Positions 34,286-44,103 are shown, counted from the first letter of the stretch. The stretch: 64,000 bases of DNA from Pacificimonas aurantium (GCF_020092905.1 NZ_JAGSGB010000002.1:496001-560000); one strand, 5' to 3'. Numbers and translations are program-made. Notes: generated by a model from the sequence alone, not told the origin.

Positions 34286-35505
34286 CGTGACGCTCCCAAA
34301 GGTTCGAGCACTAGGTCGCGGGTGATGACCACGCGCAGCGGATGGCCCGGCCGGATGGTAAGGGTCGGCTGCACGTTGAGCTGCCGCCGAACGATCTGCT
34401 GGCCGGTCTGATTGATCGTGTCCTGCGAGCCGCGCCGTAACGCGCGGGTCAAGTCATCCTCGCTGTCCGCGCCCAACTCGGCGCCGACGCCGAGCAGAGT
34501 CGAGACGGCCGCCGCCCTGAGCAGATTGCCCCAATGCTGATTCACGCGATCCTGTAGGCCGGCGAACCCAGCGCCGTCCGCGCCTGGCTGGCGCTCGAGA
34601 ACGATCGAGCGCCCGTCCGGCATGATGAGCCGGTCCCAGGCGAGGAGAACACGGGTCTGCCCGGCGGTGATCTCGCTGTCGTATTCGCCGATCAGCCGGG
34701 CACCTTGCGGGATGAGCAAGATGCGGCCTGTCGGGCTGTCATAGACGTTCTGCGTAACCTGCGCCGTTATCTGGCCGGGAAGATCGGACCTGATCCCGGT
34801 GATGAGCGCGGCCGGGATGATGCTTCCGGCCTGCACGATGTTGGGCGACGGGGGTGCGATCAGCCGCTCCGCGCTCACCGTTCGCTGGTTCGAGGCTTGC
34901 GCCATGAAAGCGCGCCGGCCAGCTTGATCGCCCTGCGCTGCGCTCGCCTGCTGCGTTAGCTGCGCGGCTTGGTCGGGCAAGATCAGCGACGGGGCCGGCG
35001 CCGTTCCGGCGTTGCCCGCGTTGCCGCCGAGGAATACGCCACTCATTCGGGCAGCGTCACGTTCCTGCTGGGCGCGCTGGCGCGCAGCCTCCTCGGCCTG
35101 CGCGCGCGGATCGGGTTGGGCCGGCTGCGTGCCGATCGGCGGCACGGGCACGTTCTCGCCGCGCTGCTGGGCGGACACGATCGGGCCGCCGAGGTCGCCG
35201 GGAAGTGGTGGCCCAAGGCGCGGCGCTTGAGCATAGTCCCTCGGTCCCGAGGTGATGGTCTCGGCCGTGGCGCGGCTCTCGGTGTTGTAGAGTTCTTCCG
35301 CCTGCCGTTCACCAGCCGGTTTGAGCGCGTAGATCAGCGAGCCGCCGATACCGAGGCCGGCGGCCACGCCTATGACTGTCAGCGCCTTGCGGGACAGACG
35401 CATGACGCGGGGCGGATCGCGTCGAAGCTGGAATGGCTTTGGATCGGCGGGAAGGGGCTGCGGCGCGGCCGGCTCGGCGGAGGGAATGTCGGTGCGATCG
35501 TTCAC
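34282..35505 (-). CDS. trbI: Conjugal transfer protein TrbI
   Basis: A 407-residue VirB10 homologue. A short cytosolic part precedes a transmembrane helix ([21 protein letters not shown]), a long Pro/Gln-rich periplasmic stretch, and the C-terminal TrbI/VirB10 domain (IIPAALITGIRSDLPGQITAQVTQNVYDSPTGRILLIPQGARLIGEYDS; VLLAWDRLIMPDGRSI). It links inner-membrane energy to the outer-membrane pore of the mating channel. It overlaps trbG by 4 bases. Confidence 0.95.
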   Translation of the reverse strand: MNDRTDIPSAEPAAPQPLPADPKPFQLRRDPPRVMRLSRKALTVIGVAAGLGIGGSLIYALKPAGERQAEELYNTESRATAETITSGPRDYAQAPRLGPPLPGDLGGPIVSAQQRGENVPVPPIGTQPAQPDPRAQAEEAARQRAQQERDAARMSGVFLGGNAGNAGTAPAPSLILPDQAAQLTQQASAAQGDQAGRRAFMAQASNQRTVSAERLIAPPSPNIVQAGSIIPAALITGIRSDLPGQITAQVTQNVYDSPTGRILLIPQGARLIGEYDSEITAGQTRVLLAWDRLIMPDGRSIVLERQPGADGAGFAGLQDRVNQHWGNLLRAAAVSTLLGVGAELGADSEDDLTRALRRGSQDTINQTGQQIVRRQLNVQPTLTIRPGHPLRVVITRDLVLEPLGASR

Positions 35506-36518
35506 GGCCGCCGCTCCCGTCCGTCGTCGCGCACGATGCGGACGCGCTGTTCATTGCGCCGATCGCCCAGGCGCAGTTCGGCGGCGGCGAACAGCCGGTC
35601 CACCACCATGTAGCGGCCCTGCACGCGATAATTGACTAGCTCGGCGTCCCCGGCCGCGCCGGTAACGAACAGCGGCGGCATCTCGCCCTGCGAGATCCCC
35701 GCCGGAAACTCGATGAACACCTGCCGGGAGTCGTCGAACGCACGAATGGGACGCCACGGGGCGCGGTCGCCCTCGATGCGATAACGGAAATTGAGCGAAG
35801 TCACATCCACGCCGGTCGCGGCCGGCGCGACCGTCGCAGCGGCGATGTTGCCGCCGCGTAGCGCGATGAGCTGATCTTGCGGGTAGGTCCACGACACTGA
35901 GGCCATGTAGGTCGCAGGTGTCGCGCGCAGCTCCAGATGATAGGTGCGCCGATCGGTGTTGATGACGAGGTTGGTGGCGAGGTCCGGCCTCGTCGGTTTG
36001 ACGAGGATATGCACTCGCGCTGCCGGCCCGCCGCCGCTGATAGTATCGCCGATGATCCAGCGCACGGTGTCGCCGGCTGCTACCGGCCCCGGCCCAACGA
36101 GCTGCTCGCCCTCCTGTAAGGCGATGTCCGTCACTTGGCCGGGCGCGGTATAGATCTGATAGAGCGCGCCGTCCGTCCAGGGATATTGCTGGATGGCGTT
36201 GAGGAAGCCGTCACGGGCCGGCTGCACCCGCGCGGCGGCGTTTGCATCGCCGACGCGCCTACGGGGATCGGCAGGCTCTGACACGCGAGGGGCATCCGGC
36301 AATGGCTTGAGCTGACCGGGAAGCGGCAACGGTTCAGGAATCGTAACGATCTCCACCGGGCGCGGCGGCTCGGCGGCCGGCGTCGCGGCGACTTCGCGCG
36401 GTGGATCGTCATATGCGATAGCGGGCGGCCGAGCGGAAGTAGTGGCACAGCCGGCGAGCGCGGAGGCGGAAACGAGCAGCGCGGCGGTGACGGCGCGCCG
36501 GAAGGGAATGCCGATCAT
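35502..36518 (-). CDS. trbG: Conjugal transfer protein TrbG (VirB9-like)
   Basis: A 338-residue outer-membrane-complex component with a lipoprotein signal (VSASALAGCATT, lipid Cys ~23), a Pro-rich linker and VirB9/CagX domains (GAVYQIYTAPGQVTDIALQEGEQLV-type start, TRPDLATNLVINTDRRTYHLEL and the C-terminal RYMVVDRLFAAAELRLGD). It forms the core complex with TrbI and TrbF. It overlaps trbF and trbI by 4 bases each. Confidence 0.95.
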   Translation of the reverse strand: MIGIPFRRAVTAALLVSASALAGCATTSARPPAIAYDDPPREVAATPAAEPPRPVEIVTIPEPLPLPGQLKPLPDAPRVSEPADPRRRVGDANAAARVQPARDGFLNAIQQYPWTDGALYQIYTAPGQVTDIALQEGEQLVGPGPVAAGDTVRWIIGDTISGGGPAARVHILVKPTRPDLATNLVINTDRRTYHLELRATPATYMASVSWTYPQDQLIALRGGNIAAATVAPAATGVDVTSLNFRYRIEGDRAPWRPIRAFDDSRQVFIEFPAGISQGEMPPLFVTGAAGDAELVNYRVQGRYMVVDRLFAAAELRLGDRRNEQRVRIVRDDGRERRP

Positions 36519-37198
36519 TGCGACAGCTCCTTTGACCAGTTGAGGGCATTGACGAACACACCGAGCGGATTCTTGCGGAGTGCGTCCGGCGTGCGAGGCG
36601 GCTGCACGACGATGGTGAGGATCGCCGACCAGCGTTCGGTGGCGGCGAGGCTGCCGTCCTGATAGCGTCGCTCCGTCCAGGCGACGCGGAAGCTGTCCGG
36701 TGACGCGCGGATGACGCTTGATACGTCCACCGCCACCTGCACCCGCCCGACGTTGGCGAACGGGTCGTTGGCGCGAGCGTAATCGTTGAGCGCGACCGCG
36801 CCCCGATCGGTGGTGAAGTCATAGGCGCGAAGCCAGTTCTGACGAACGATGACCGGATCGGCCGGCACGCTCCTGACTTGCTCGATGAAGCGGGCGAGAT
36901 GGAACGCGATCTGCGGATCGGTCGGGCGATAGCCGGCCTCGGCCGGCGCGACCGCCTGCGCCTCGCCGAGCCGATCGACCTGCACCACCCAAGGGACGAT
37001 ATGGCCACGGGCCGATTGCCAGACGAGGCCGCCAGCCAGGCCGCCCGAAAGGGCGAGCGTGCCGAAAAATGCGAGACGCCAGTTCTTCGCCTGCACGCGC
37101 GCCGAACCGATCCTGTCGTCCCAGGCTTGGGCGGCGCGCTGATAGGGCGTGGTCGGTTCGGGGGTCTGGCCGTAGCGGATGGTCGGTCGTCGGAACAT
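36515..37198 (-). CDS. trbF: Conjugal transfer protein TrbF (VirB8-like)
   Basis: The start at ATG 37196-37198 (MFRRPTIRYGQTPEP) is chosen; the frame open further upstream is a shadow of trbL. The 227-residue product has one membrane helix (LAFFGTLALSGGLAGGLVW) and a periplasmic NTF2-like VirB8 domain (RPTDPQIAFHLARFIEQVRSVPADPVIVRQNWLRAYDFTT; ERWSAILTIVVQPPRT). It is an inner-membrane assembly factor of the channel. Confidence 0.94.
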   Translation of the reverse strand: MFRRPTIRYGQTPEPTTPYQRAAQAWDDRIGSARVQAKNWRLAFFGTLALSGGLAGGLVWQSARGHIVPWVVQVDRLGEAQAVAPAEAGYRPTDPQIAFHLARFIEQVRSVPADPVIVRQNWLRAYDFTTDRGAVALNDYARANDPFANVGRVQVAVDVSSVIRASPDSFRVAWTERRYQDGSLAATERWSAILTIVVQPPRTPDALRKNPLGVFVNALNWSKELSQ

Positions 37199-37203
37199 GG
37201 CAG

Positions 37204-38508
37204 CTAGTCCTTCTGATGGAGATCGACGGACGAGCCGCTTCCCCCGCCGTCGCCGGAACGTAGGGTGTGGGCGGCGATCGTCGCGCCGTGGGTCATGGTC
37301 TGGCGGCGCTTCATGGCCGATGCCCAAGCGGGCCTGTCGTCGGAGGCTGGTGCCGATGGCGAAGCACCTCCTGAAATCGTGCCTCGCGTCGCGGTGACTG
37401 CTGCGCGACCGCCGGCGCGATAGCTGTCTTTCAGGGACGCGGCGGCTTTCCGTAGCGGGGAAATCGCCGCACCCGCCGCCGCTTGGCCGACACCGGCCGC
37501 GCCACCCGCGACGGCGGCTGCGCCGGTCTTGCCTGCCGAGCCGAGCGCATAGGCGCTGCTGGCGGCGCCGGAAGCAAAGGCGCTCCCTCGTGCCGCGCCG
37601 CCGATCGCGCTTGCAGCCGCGCCGGCGCCGAGGCGTGCGGCGGCTGCACCGCCAACCAGCGCGCCGCTTGCGGCCAGCGCGGTCCCGGCGGCTGCGCCCG
37701 CGCCGAGGGCCGGCCCGCCTGAGACGATGCCGTTCGCTACGCCGGGGCCGAAGATCGCCAAGCCAAGCAGCGACAGCGCGCCGAGCGCGATCGACATCGC
37801 TTGCTCCAGCGTGGGCTCTGGGCCAGCGGCGGCGGTGAATTGACTGAACAACGTCGTGCCGATGCCGGTGATGACGGCGAGCACGAGAACTTTGATGCCG
37901 GTGGAGACGACATGGCCCAACACCTTCTCGGCCATGAAGGCGGTCTTGCTGAAGAAGGCGAACGGCAACAGCACGAAGCCGGCGAGCGTCACCAGCTTGA
38001 ACTCGATCAGCGTCACGAAAATCTGGATCGCCAGGATGAAGAAGGCGATGACGACAAGCGCCCAAGCGAGCAGCAACACGACGATCTGAACGAAGTTGGT
38101 GAAGAATGAGATTGGACCGACCAGCTCGCCCGCAGCAACGACCAGCGGCTCACCCGCATCCAAGCCGGTCGCGGCGATGAAGCCGGGGCGCATGAAGTCG
38201 GCGATGCTCATGGCATCGCCCGTCGCCTTCAAGCCCAGCCCGGCGAAAGACTGGAACACGATCGTCGCCAGTGTCGAGAAATTGCCGATGATGAAGGCAA
38301 AGACGCCGATGTAGAGCGTCTTTTTGATGAGGCGCTGAAGCACGTCCTCGTCGGCGCCCCATGCCCAGAACAGACCGGCAATCGTCAGGTCGATGGCGAT
38401 CAGCGTGGTCGAAAGGAACGCGATCTCGCCGCCGAGCAGTCCGAACCCGCTGTCGATGTAGGTCGTGAAAACCTGTAGGAAGTTGTCGATGATGCCGGTG
38501 TCGTTCAC
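37204..38508 (-). CDS. trbL: Conjugal transfer protein TrbL (VirB6-like)
   Basis: A GTG start at 38506-38508 overlaps the trbK stop. The 434-residue polytopic protein has several long helices (IAFLSTTLIAIDLTIAGLFW; LYIGVFAFIIGNFSTLATIV; IVVLLLAWALVVIAFFILAIQIFVTLI; FVLLPFAFF), then a long Ala/Gly-rich C-terminal tail with low complexity. VirB6-type proteins form the inner-membrane route for the DNA. The tail may interact with relaxosome parts; its repetitive composition is typical of these ICEs. Confidence 0.94.
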   Translation of the reverse strand: MNDTGIIDNFLQVFTTYIDSGFGLLGGEIAFLSTTLIAIDLTIAGLFWAWGADEDVLQRLIKKTLYIGVFAFIIGNFSTLATIVFQSFAGLGLKATGDAMSIADFMRPGFIAATGLDAGEPLVVAAGELVGPISFFTNFVQIVVLLLAWALVVIAFFILAIQIFVTLIEFKLVTLAGFVLLPFAFFSKTAFMAEKVLGHVVSTGIKVLVLAVITGIGTTLFSQFTAAAGPEPTLEQAMSIALGALSLLGLAIFGPGVANGIVSGGPALGAGAAAGTALAASGALVGGAAAARLGAGAAASAIGGAARGSAFASGAASSAYALGSAGKTGAAAVAGGAAGVGQAAAGAAISPLRKAAASLKDSYRAGGRAAVTATRGTISGGASPSAPASDDRPAWASAMKRRQTMTHGATIAAHTLRSGDGGGSGSSVDLHQKD

Positions 38509-38756
38509 CGCTGATTGCCTTCCCTGCCGAAGAACCGGCGTTGATGCGCCGCCCATGCCGCCTCGCAGCCGGAATCCGGCATGGTGAGCGCGCGGCAACG
38601 CGCGAGTTCCGCCGCTAAGGGATCGCGCTCGGCGCGTGCCGCCACGGCGTTGGCCGCCTCCGGCACGCGCGGCTCGGTGACGGCGGCGATCACCGCCACC
38701 GTCATCATGAGCCCTGCCAGCGTGGCGACGCCGGCGATCTTGACGGCTGCCGACAT
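38505..38756 (-). CDS. trbK: TrbK-like entry exclusion/assembly protein
   Basis: From ATG 38754-38756 (MSAAVKIAGVATLAGLMMTVAVIAAV) it is an 83-residue protein with one membrane helix and a small periplasmic domain with two cysteines (ARCRALTMPDSGCEAAWAAHQRRFFG). The position between trbJ and trbL is that of the alternative TrbK of this ICE type, which is thought to exclude incoming copies of the same element. Function is inferred from place and shape. Confidence 0.82.
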   Translation of the reverse strand: MSAAVKIAGVATLAGLMMTVAVIAAVTEPRVPEAANAVAARAERDPLAAELARCRALTMPDSGCEAAWAAHQRRFFGREGNQR

Positions 38757-38760
38757 CGGC

Positions 38761-39477
38761 TCAGTTGCCGAGGAAGCGGCGGAGGCGCTCGCGCCCCTCG
38801 GCTTCGGCGGCTGCATTTCGCGCCGCCTCCAGCGATTGCGCTCGGCCTTGAGCGGCCAGCAACGCCGCGATGTCGGCGAGCTGCTGCGATTGCAGCGCGA
38901 GAAGCTGGTTGCCGGCCTGAGCCGCTTGGAGCGCGCCTTGAGATGATTGGCTCGCCGACACGAGGCGGTTCATCGTCGCGCGCGAGCCGTCGATATTTCC
39001 AACGACGCCGGCCTGAACGCGGAGCGCGTCCTGAAACGCGCCTACGCTGGTCTCCCACCGCTCGCGCGCATTTGCGACGAGCTGCCGTTGCGGGACCGAC
39101 ATGGCGCCGGCTGTGTATCGGCTGGTGAAAGCCTGGTCGATCTGGCCCAAGTCATAGGCGATGCGCTGCGCCTGGCCGAGCAACTGCTGGGTCTGGCGCA
39201 CCTGGCCCTGCAACTCGGCGAGCGAGGATTGCGGGAGGCTCGCCAGATTGCGGGCCTCGTTGAGCAACGAAGTCGCCTGATTCTGTATCTGGCGAATCTG
39301 ATTGTTGATCTGCTCCAGCGTGCGCGCGGCGGTCAGCACGTTCTGCGCATAGTTGGTCGGGTCATAGACGATCCCGCCGAACTGCGCGTAGGCCGGCACG
39401 GGCGCCGCGATCGGCGCGATGGTCGCGGTGGCGAGGACGCCGGCCAGAATGGCGCGGCGCAGGGGAAGTCGGGTCAT
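38761..39477 (-). CDS. trbJ: Conjugal transfer protein TrbJ (VirB5-like)
   Basis: The start at ATG 39475-39477 (MTRLPLRRAILAGVLATATIAPIAAPVPAYA) gives a proper signal peptide. The 238-residue product is a mostly helical secreted protein: FGGIVYDPTNYAQNVLTAARTLEQINNQIRQIQNQATSLLNEARNL is the P-type transfer TrbJ signature. It forms or stabilises the minor pilus component. It overlaps trbE by 4 bases. Confidence 0.94.
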   Translation of the reverse strand: MTRLPLRRAILAGVLATATIAPIAAPVPAYAQFGGIVYDPTNYAQNVLTAARTLEQINNQIRQIQNQATSLLNEARNLASLPQSSLAELQGQVRQTQQLLGQAQRIAYDLGQIDQAFTSRYTAGAMSVPQRQLVANARERWETSVGAFQDALRVQAGVVGNIDGSRATMNRLVSASQSSQGALQAAQAGNQLLALQSQQLADIAALLAAQGRAQSLEAARNAAAEAEGRERLRRFLGN

Positions 39478-41909
39478 AGCGGTAACTCCTGCTGGCGGGG
39501 GGGAAGAAGCTCGATCGCCCAGGCGCAGCCGCGATGGCGCAGCCATTCGGCCGCGAATGCGGTTTGGCCGTGAGTCTCGATGATGTCGGCGATGCGGAGC
39601 TGATCGGCCTTGGCCGACGCGGCGGCGAAGGCCAGCGCGACCTCGCCCAGCCCCAGCTCGAACAGCCGGTTGCCGCGCCGCGACTGGCAATAATAGTCGC
39701 GCTTGGGTATCGCCCGGCTGAGGATTTCGATCTGGCGGGCGTTAAGCCCGAACCGCTCGTAGATGGCGGCGATCTGCGGCTCGGCGGCGCGCTCGTTCGG
39801 CAGGAAGATGCGCGTCGGGCAGCTTTCGATGATGGCCGGGGCGATGCTCGACGTTTCGATGTCCGCAAGGCTCTGCGTGGCAAAGACGACGCTGGCGTTC
39901 TTCTTGCGAAGGGTCTTCAGCCACTCGCGGAGCTGCGCTGCGAAGTCCGGGCTGTCGAGAACCAGCCAGCCCTCGTCGATGATGATGAGTGTGGGCGAGC
40001 CGTCCAGCCGCCCGCCGATCCGGTGGAACAGGTAGGACAAAACGGCGGCGGCGGAGCCGGCGCCGACCAGTCCTTCGGTCTCGAACGCCTGCACGGCGGC
40101 TTCGCCCAAGCGCTCGTCCTCGGCGTCGAGAAGCCGGCCCCACGGCCCGCCGATGCAATACGAGGCGAGCGCCTGTTTGAGCTGCTGGTTCTGCAACAGC
40201 ACGGCAAGGCCGGTCAGCGTGCGTTCGCTAACCGGCGCCGACGCCAGGGAGTTGAGCGCCGACCAGATATGCTCCTTAGCCTGCGGATCGACCGCGACGC
40301 CTTCGGACGCGAGGATCGCCGCCAGCCATTCCGCCGCCCACGCTCGCTCGGCCGGATCGTCGATGCGGGCGAGCGGTTGGAGCTGCACCCCGTCGCCGGT
40401 TTCGTCGGCAAGCATTCCGCCGAGATCCTGCCAGTCGCCGCCCATGCCGATCGAGGCGGCGCGGATGCTGCCGCCGAAGTCGAAGGCAAAGACCTGGCTG
40501 TTCTCGTAACGGCGGAACTGCATCGCCATCAGCGCGAGCAGGACCGATTTGCCGGCGCCGGTCGGGCCGACAATCAGCGTGTGGCCGACATCGCCGACGT
40601 GAAGGGAAAACCGGAACGGGGTCGAGCCTTCGGTTCTTGCGTAGAGCAAGGGGGCTGCACCGAAATGCTCGTCCCGTTCCGGCCCCGCCCATACTGCTGA
40701 CAGGGGGATCAGGTGGGCGAGATTGATGGTGGAAATCGGGGGCTGGCGAACATTGGCGTAGGTGTGGCCGGGAAGGCTGCCCAGCCACGCCTCGATCGCG
40801 TTCATGCCCTCGGGAATGACGGTGAAATCGCGGCCCTGAATAACCTTCTCGACGAGCCTCAGCTTCTCGGCCGCGATGGCGGGATCGCGGTCCCACACCG
40901 TCACCGTGGCGGTGACATAGGCCATGCCGGCATAGTCGGCGCCCAGCTCCTGCAAGGCGGTGTCGGCGTCGGCGGCCTTGTTCGAGGCGTCGCTGTCGAG
41001 CAGCGTGCTCGCCTCGTTGGTCATCACCTCCTTCAAGATGGCGGCGACGGATTTGCGCTTGGCGAACCACTGGCGACGGATGCGGGTAAGCAGCTTCGTC
41101 GCGTCGGTCTTGTCGAGCATGATCGCGCGGGTGGACCAGCGATAGCCGAACGCCAGTCGGTTCAGCTCGTCGAGCAGCCCCGGAAACGTCGAGCTGGGAA
41201 AGCCGGTAATGGTGAGGATGCGGAGATGATGGTCGCCCAGGCAAGGTTCCAGCCCGCCGGTCAACGGCTCATCGGCGAGCAGCGCGTCGAGGTGCATCGG
41301 GGTTTCCGGCACGCGCACACGCTGTCGCCGCGTCGAGATCGTCGAGTGGAGGTAGGTCAGCGTCTCGCCGTCATCGAGCCAGCGGACCTCGGGCACGAAA
41401 CCCTCGACCAAATTGAGCACGCGGTCGCTACGATCGGTGAAGCCTTTGAGCAGCTCCCACGGATCGACGCCGGTGGTGGACCGGCCCTCGTAAAGCCAGC
41501 CTTCGGCCCGCGCGGCGTCCTCGGCCGGCGGCATCCACAGCAACGTCAGGAAATAGGCGCTCTCGAAATGCGCGCCTTCCTCACGGAACTGTTCGCGGCG
41601 CTCCATATCGACCAGCGCAGAAACGGGATCGGGAAACTCGGACTCGGGGTAATCGAGCGCGGGACTGCGCTGCGCCTCCACGAAGATCGCCCAACCGGAG
41701 CCCAGGCGCCGGAGTGAACTGTTCAAGCGTGCCGTGGTGGCGACCAGCTCGGCCGGCGTCGCACTGTCGAGATCAGGGCCGCGGAAGCGTGCGGTGCGCT
41801 GGAACGAACCGTCCTTGTTGAGCACGACACCTTCGCCGACCAACGCGGCCCAAGGCAGGAAGTCCGCAAGGTACGCGGCCTTGCTGCGATATTCGCGCAA
41901 GCTCATCAT
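39474..41909 (-). CDS. trbE: Conjugal transfer ATPase TrbE (VirB4-like)
   Basis: An ATG at 41907-41909 overlaps the trbD stop; the much longer open frame is not used. The 811-residue cytosolic ATPase powers pilus biogenesis and transfer. It has the N-terminal CagE/TrbE/VirB domain (SLREYRSKAAYLADFLPWAALVGEGVVLNKDGSF), Walker A GPTGAGKSVLLALMAMQF, Walker B-like LIIIDEGWLVLDSPDF and the NASVVFATQSLADI motif. It is the largest gene in the operon. Confidence 0.96.
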   Translation of the reverse strand: MMSLREYRSKAAYLADFLPWAALVGEGVVLNKDGSFQRTARFRGPDLDSATPAELVATTARLNSSLRRLGSGWAIFVEAQRSPALDYPESEFPDPVSALVDMERREQFREEGAHFESAYFLTLLWMPPAEDAARAEGWLYEGRSTTGVDPWELLKGFTDRSDRVLNLVEGFVPEVRWLDDGETLTYLHSTISTRRQRVRVPETPMHLDALLADEPLTGGLEPCLGDHHLRILTITGFPSSTFPGLLDELNRLAFGYRWSTRAIMLDKTDATKLLTRIRRQWFAKRKSVAAILKEVMTNEASTLLDSDASNKAADADTALQELGADYAGMAYVTATVTVWDRDPAIAAEKLRLVEKVIQGRDFTVIPEGMNAIEAWLGSLPGHTYANVRQPPISTINLAHLIPLSAVWAGPERDEHFGAAPLLYARTEGSTPFRFSLHVGDVGHTLIVGPTGAGKSVLLALMAMQFRRYENSQVFAFDFGGSIRAASIGMGGDWQDLGGMLADETGDGVQLQPLARIDDPAERAWAAEWLAAILASEGVAVDPQAKEHIWSALNSLASAPVSERTLTGLAVLLQNQQLKQALASYCIGGPWGRLLDAEDERLGEAAVQAFETEGLVGAGSAAAVLSYLFHRIGGRLDGSPTLIIIDEGWLVLDSPDFAAQLREWLKTLRKKNASVVFATQSLADIETSSIAPAIIESCPTRIFLPNERAAEPQIAAIYERFGLNARQIEILSRAIPKRDYYCQSRRGNRLFELGLGEVALAFAAASAKADQLRIADIIETHGQTAFAAEWLRHRGCAWAIELLPPRQQELPL

Positions 41910-42178
41910 GGCTGCATCCATGTCGGGAAGCGGAGATGGCGCCGGGCCACGTCCACGAACTGCGGATCGCGTCGTGCAACCCATACGGAAAGCGCGTGGC
42001 CGATCGCCCAGATGACCAGGCCGGCGATCCAGAGACGCAGGCCGAGCCCGATCGCGCCGGCCAGCGTCCCGTTGACGATGGCGAGCGACCGCGGCGCGCC
42101 GCCGAGCAAAATCGGCTCGGTCAGCGCCCGGTGGACGGGGGCATAGAAGCCCGCGATCGGTTCGGCTGCGTCCTGCAT
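41906..42178 (-). CDS. trbD: Conjugal transfer protein TrbD (VirB3-like)
   Basis: A 90-residue membrane protein from ATG 42176-42178. The opening EPIAGFYAPVHRALTEPILLGGAPR is the VirB3/TrbD signature, followed by two helices (LAIVNGTLAGAIGLGLRLW; IAGLVIWAIGHALSVWVA). It pairs with TrbE in the inner membrane. It shares its first base with the trbC stop and overlaps trbE. Confidence 0.93.
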   Translation of the reverse strand: MQDAAEPIAGFYAPVHRALTEPILLGGAPRSLAIVNGTLAGAIGLGLRLWIAGLVIWAIGHALSVWVARRDPQFVDVARRHLRFPTWMQP

Positions 42179-42510
42179 CAGACGAGCGCCCCGCCGCCGA
42201 ACGAGAAGAACGACAGGAAGAAGCTCGACGCGGCAAAGGCGATGCTGAGACCGAACACGATCTGGATCAGCCGGCGGAAGCCGCCGGAAGTATCGCCGAA
42301 AGCCAGCGTCAGGCCGGTCACGATGATGATGATGACCGCGACGATTTTCGCCACCGGCCCCTCGATGCTTTCGAGGATGCTTTGCAGCGGCGCTTCCCAC
42401 GGCATCGACGATCCGCCCGCGTGGGCCGGAACGGCAAAGGTCAGCGCGACGACGCTGGCGGTGGTGGCGAGCATGGCGCGACGCGCGCCATGCCGAATGG
42501 CATGGATCAT
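42178..42510 (-). CDS. trbC: Conjugal transfer pilin TrbC (VirB2-like)
   Basis: A 110-residue prepilin with a long signal (MLATTASVVALTFAVPAHA) and two strongly hydrophobic helices (IVAVIIIIVTGLTLAFG; LIQIVFGLSIAFAASSFFLSFF). After processing, the product forms the conjugative pilus; in RP4 the pilin is cyclised by TraF, and a TraF homologue lies at 49374. Overlaps trbB by 4 bases. Confidence 0.92.
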   Translation of the reverse strand: MIHAIRHGARRAMLATTASVVALTFAVPAHAGGSSMPWEAPLQSILESIEGPVAKIVAVIIIIVTGLTLAFGDTSGGFRRLIQIVFGLSIAFAASSFFLSFFSFGGGALV

Positions 42511-43559
42511 GGCAGGTCTCCGGGCTGGGGTTTGGGAAGCAGGGTAAGGCGGTAGTCGCCGGTCGCGGCGTCGAGTCCTTCGACGCGGGCCAGCTCGGCG
42601 AGACGCCGGCCGTGCGCGTCACGGACCAGCACGGCGATCAGGTCGATGGTCTCGGCGATCAGCGCGCGAGGGACTGTCACGACCGCCTCTTGAACGAGTT
42701 GCTCCATGCGGCGGAGCGCGCCAAGTGCGGTGCCGGCGTGAATGGTTCCGATGCCGCCCGGATGGCCGGTGCCCCAGGCTTTGATGAGGTCGAGCGCCTC
42801 GGCGCCGCGCACCTCTCCGATCGGGATGCGATCCGGCCTAAGCCGTAACGACGAACGGACCAGCTCGGACAGCGACACCACGCCGTCCTTCGTCCGCATG
42901 GCGACGAGGTTGGGCGCAGCGCATTGCAGCTCGCGCGTGTCTTCGATCAGAACGATGCGGTCGGTCGTCTTGGCGACTTCGGCCAAGAGCGCGTTGACCA
43001 GCGTGGTCTTGCCGCTGCCGGTGCCGCCGGCGACGAGAATGTTGGCGCGAGCCGATACGCCTTCGCGCAGCGCCGTCGCCGCGTCGGCCGACATGATCCC
43101 GGCGGTGGCGTAGTCGTCAAGCGTGAACACCGCGACGGCGGGCTTGCGGATAGCGAAGGCGGGAGCCGCTACGACAGGCGGCAGCAAGCCCTCGAATCGT
43201 TCGCCGCCCTCGGGCAGTTCTGCCGACACGCGGGGACTGCGCGCATGAACCTCGACGCCGACATGATGAGCGACCAGGCGCACGATGCGTTCGCCATCGG
43301 CGGCGGTCAGCGTCTCGCCGGTATCGCTAACGCCTTCGCCGAGCCGATCGAGCCACAACCTCCCGTCCGGGTTTAGCATCACCTCGATCACGGTCGGGTC
43401 GTCCAGCCATGCCGAGATCGACGGCCCGAGCGCGGTGCGCAGCATCCGCGCGCCGCGCGTCTTGGCCTCGGATCGGATCGGATGAACGGTCAAGGAACTG
43501 GCCCTGCGAAGGGCCGGGCGAACCGCCGCCCGGCTGTCGGGGCACAGCAAGAGACGCAT
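42507..43559 (-). CDS. trbB: Conjugal transfer ATPase TrbB (VirB11-like)
   Basis: A 350-residue secretion ATPase: [20 protein letters not shown] at the N-terminal domain, Walker [23 protein letters not shown], Asp box [12 protein letters not shown], Walker B-region and the [21 protein letters not shown] His box. It drives pilus extension and DNA transfer. From ATG 43559 there is an atypical 24-residue Arg-rich lead; a TTG at 43491-43493 ([20 protein letters not shown]) would match the family start better. First gene of the trb operon. Confidence 0.94.
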   Translation of the reverse strand: MRLLLCPDSRAAVRPALRRASSLTVHPIRSEAKTRGARMLRTALGPSISAWLDDPTVIEVMLNPDGRLWLDRLGEGVSDTGETLTAADGERIVRLVAHHVGVEVHARSPRVSAELPEGGERFEGLLPPVVAAPAFAIRKPAVAVFTLDDYATAGIMSADAATALREGVSARANILVAGGTGSGKTTLVNALLAEVAKTTDRIVLIEDTRELQCAAPNLVAMRTKDGVVSLSELVRSSLRLRPDRIPIGEVRGAEALDLIKAWGTGHPGGIGTIHAGTALGALRRMEQLVQEAVVTVPRALIAETIDLIAVLVRDAHGRRLAELARVEGLDAATGDYRLTLLPKPQPGDLP

Positions 43560-43665
43560 AAATACTTCTGCCGCAACAGCTACTTGCTGGCGTAGTAGAG
43601 GGGGCGGCAGATACGTGGTCGGCGGCGGAATTGCTTTTCGACTACGCGGTGGTTGGCGTGTCTAT

Positions 43666-44094
43666 TCAGTCCGACTCAGTCGAAGTGGAGCGCGGCCAGA
43701 CATCTTCCGGTATCTCGTCCCTCAAGCTCTTGCCGCTGGCGAAGCGCCGGCCGAGCGTCTCGACGAAACCCTCGTAGCGCTTGCGTCCCTTCACCTGCGC
43801 GGCCGCTTGATCCTCGTCGGGCAATGGCGGCGTCACCGTCAGCCAGAACCGCACAAACAACGTCAGTGCCTCAATCGTGAGTCCGGTGTCGCGCTCAAGC
43901 CGCTGGACCTGACGCGACAAGCGATCGAGCCGTCGAGCGAACGCCGCCTCCATCCGGTCGGCGCCGTCCGGCGAGAGGTAGGAGGCGACCGCCGCCTCCA
44001 CGATTGCCGAGCGAGAGATGCGGCGGCGGATCGCCAGCTCGTCAACCTGCTTGGCGAGCGCTGGCGGAAAATAGACATTGAGCCGGACGCGCAT
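43666..44094 (-). CDS. CopG/ribbon-helix-helix regulator
   Basis: A 142-residue protein with an RHH N-terminus (RVRLNVYFPPALAKQVDELAIRRRISRSAIVEAAVASYL) and a long helical C-terminal region (DRMEAAFARRLDRLSRQVQRLERDTGLTIEALTLFVRFWLTV). It lies between traG and trbB, the usual site for the CopG regulator of this ICE class, and probably controls transfer genes or helps relaxosome formation. About 105 bases separate it from trbB. Confidence 0.9.
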   Translation of the reverse strand: MRVRLNVYFPPALAKQVDELAIRRRISRSAIVEAAVASYLSPDGADRMEAAFARRLDRLSRQVQRLERDTGLTIEALTLFVRFWLTVTPPLPDEDQAAAQVKGRKRYEGFVETLGRRFASGKSLRDEIPEDVWPRSTSTESD

Positions 44095-44103
44095 GATCGC
44101 CGC

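Noticed and set aside
39534-40700. A 388-residue plus-strand open frame
   Set aside because: It is the antisense shadow of trbE in high-GC DNA.
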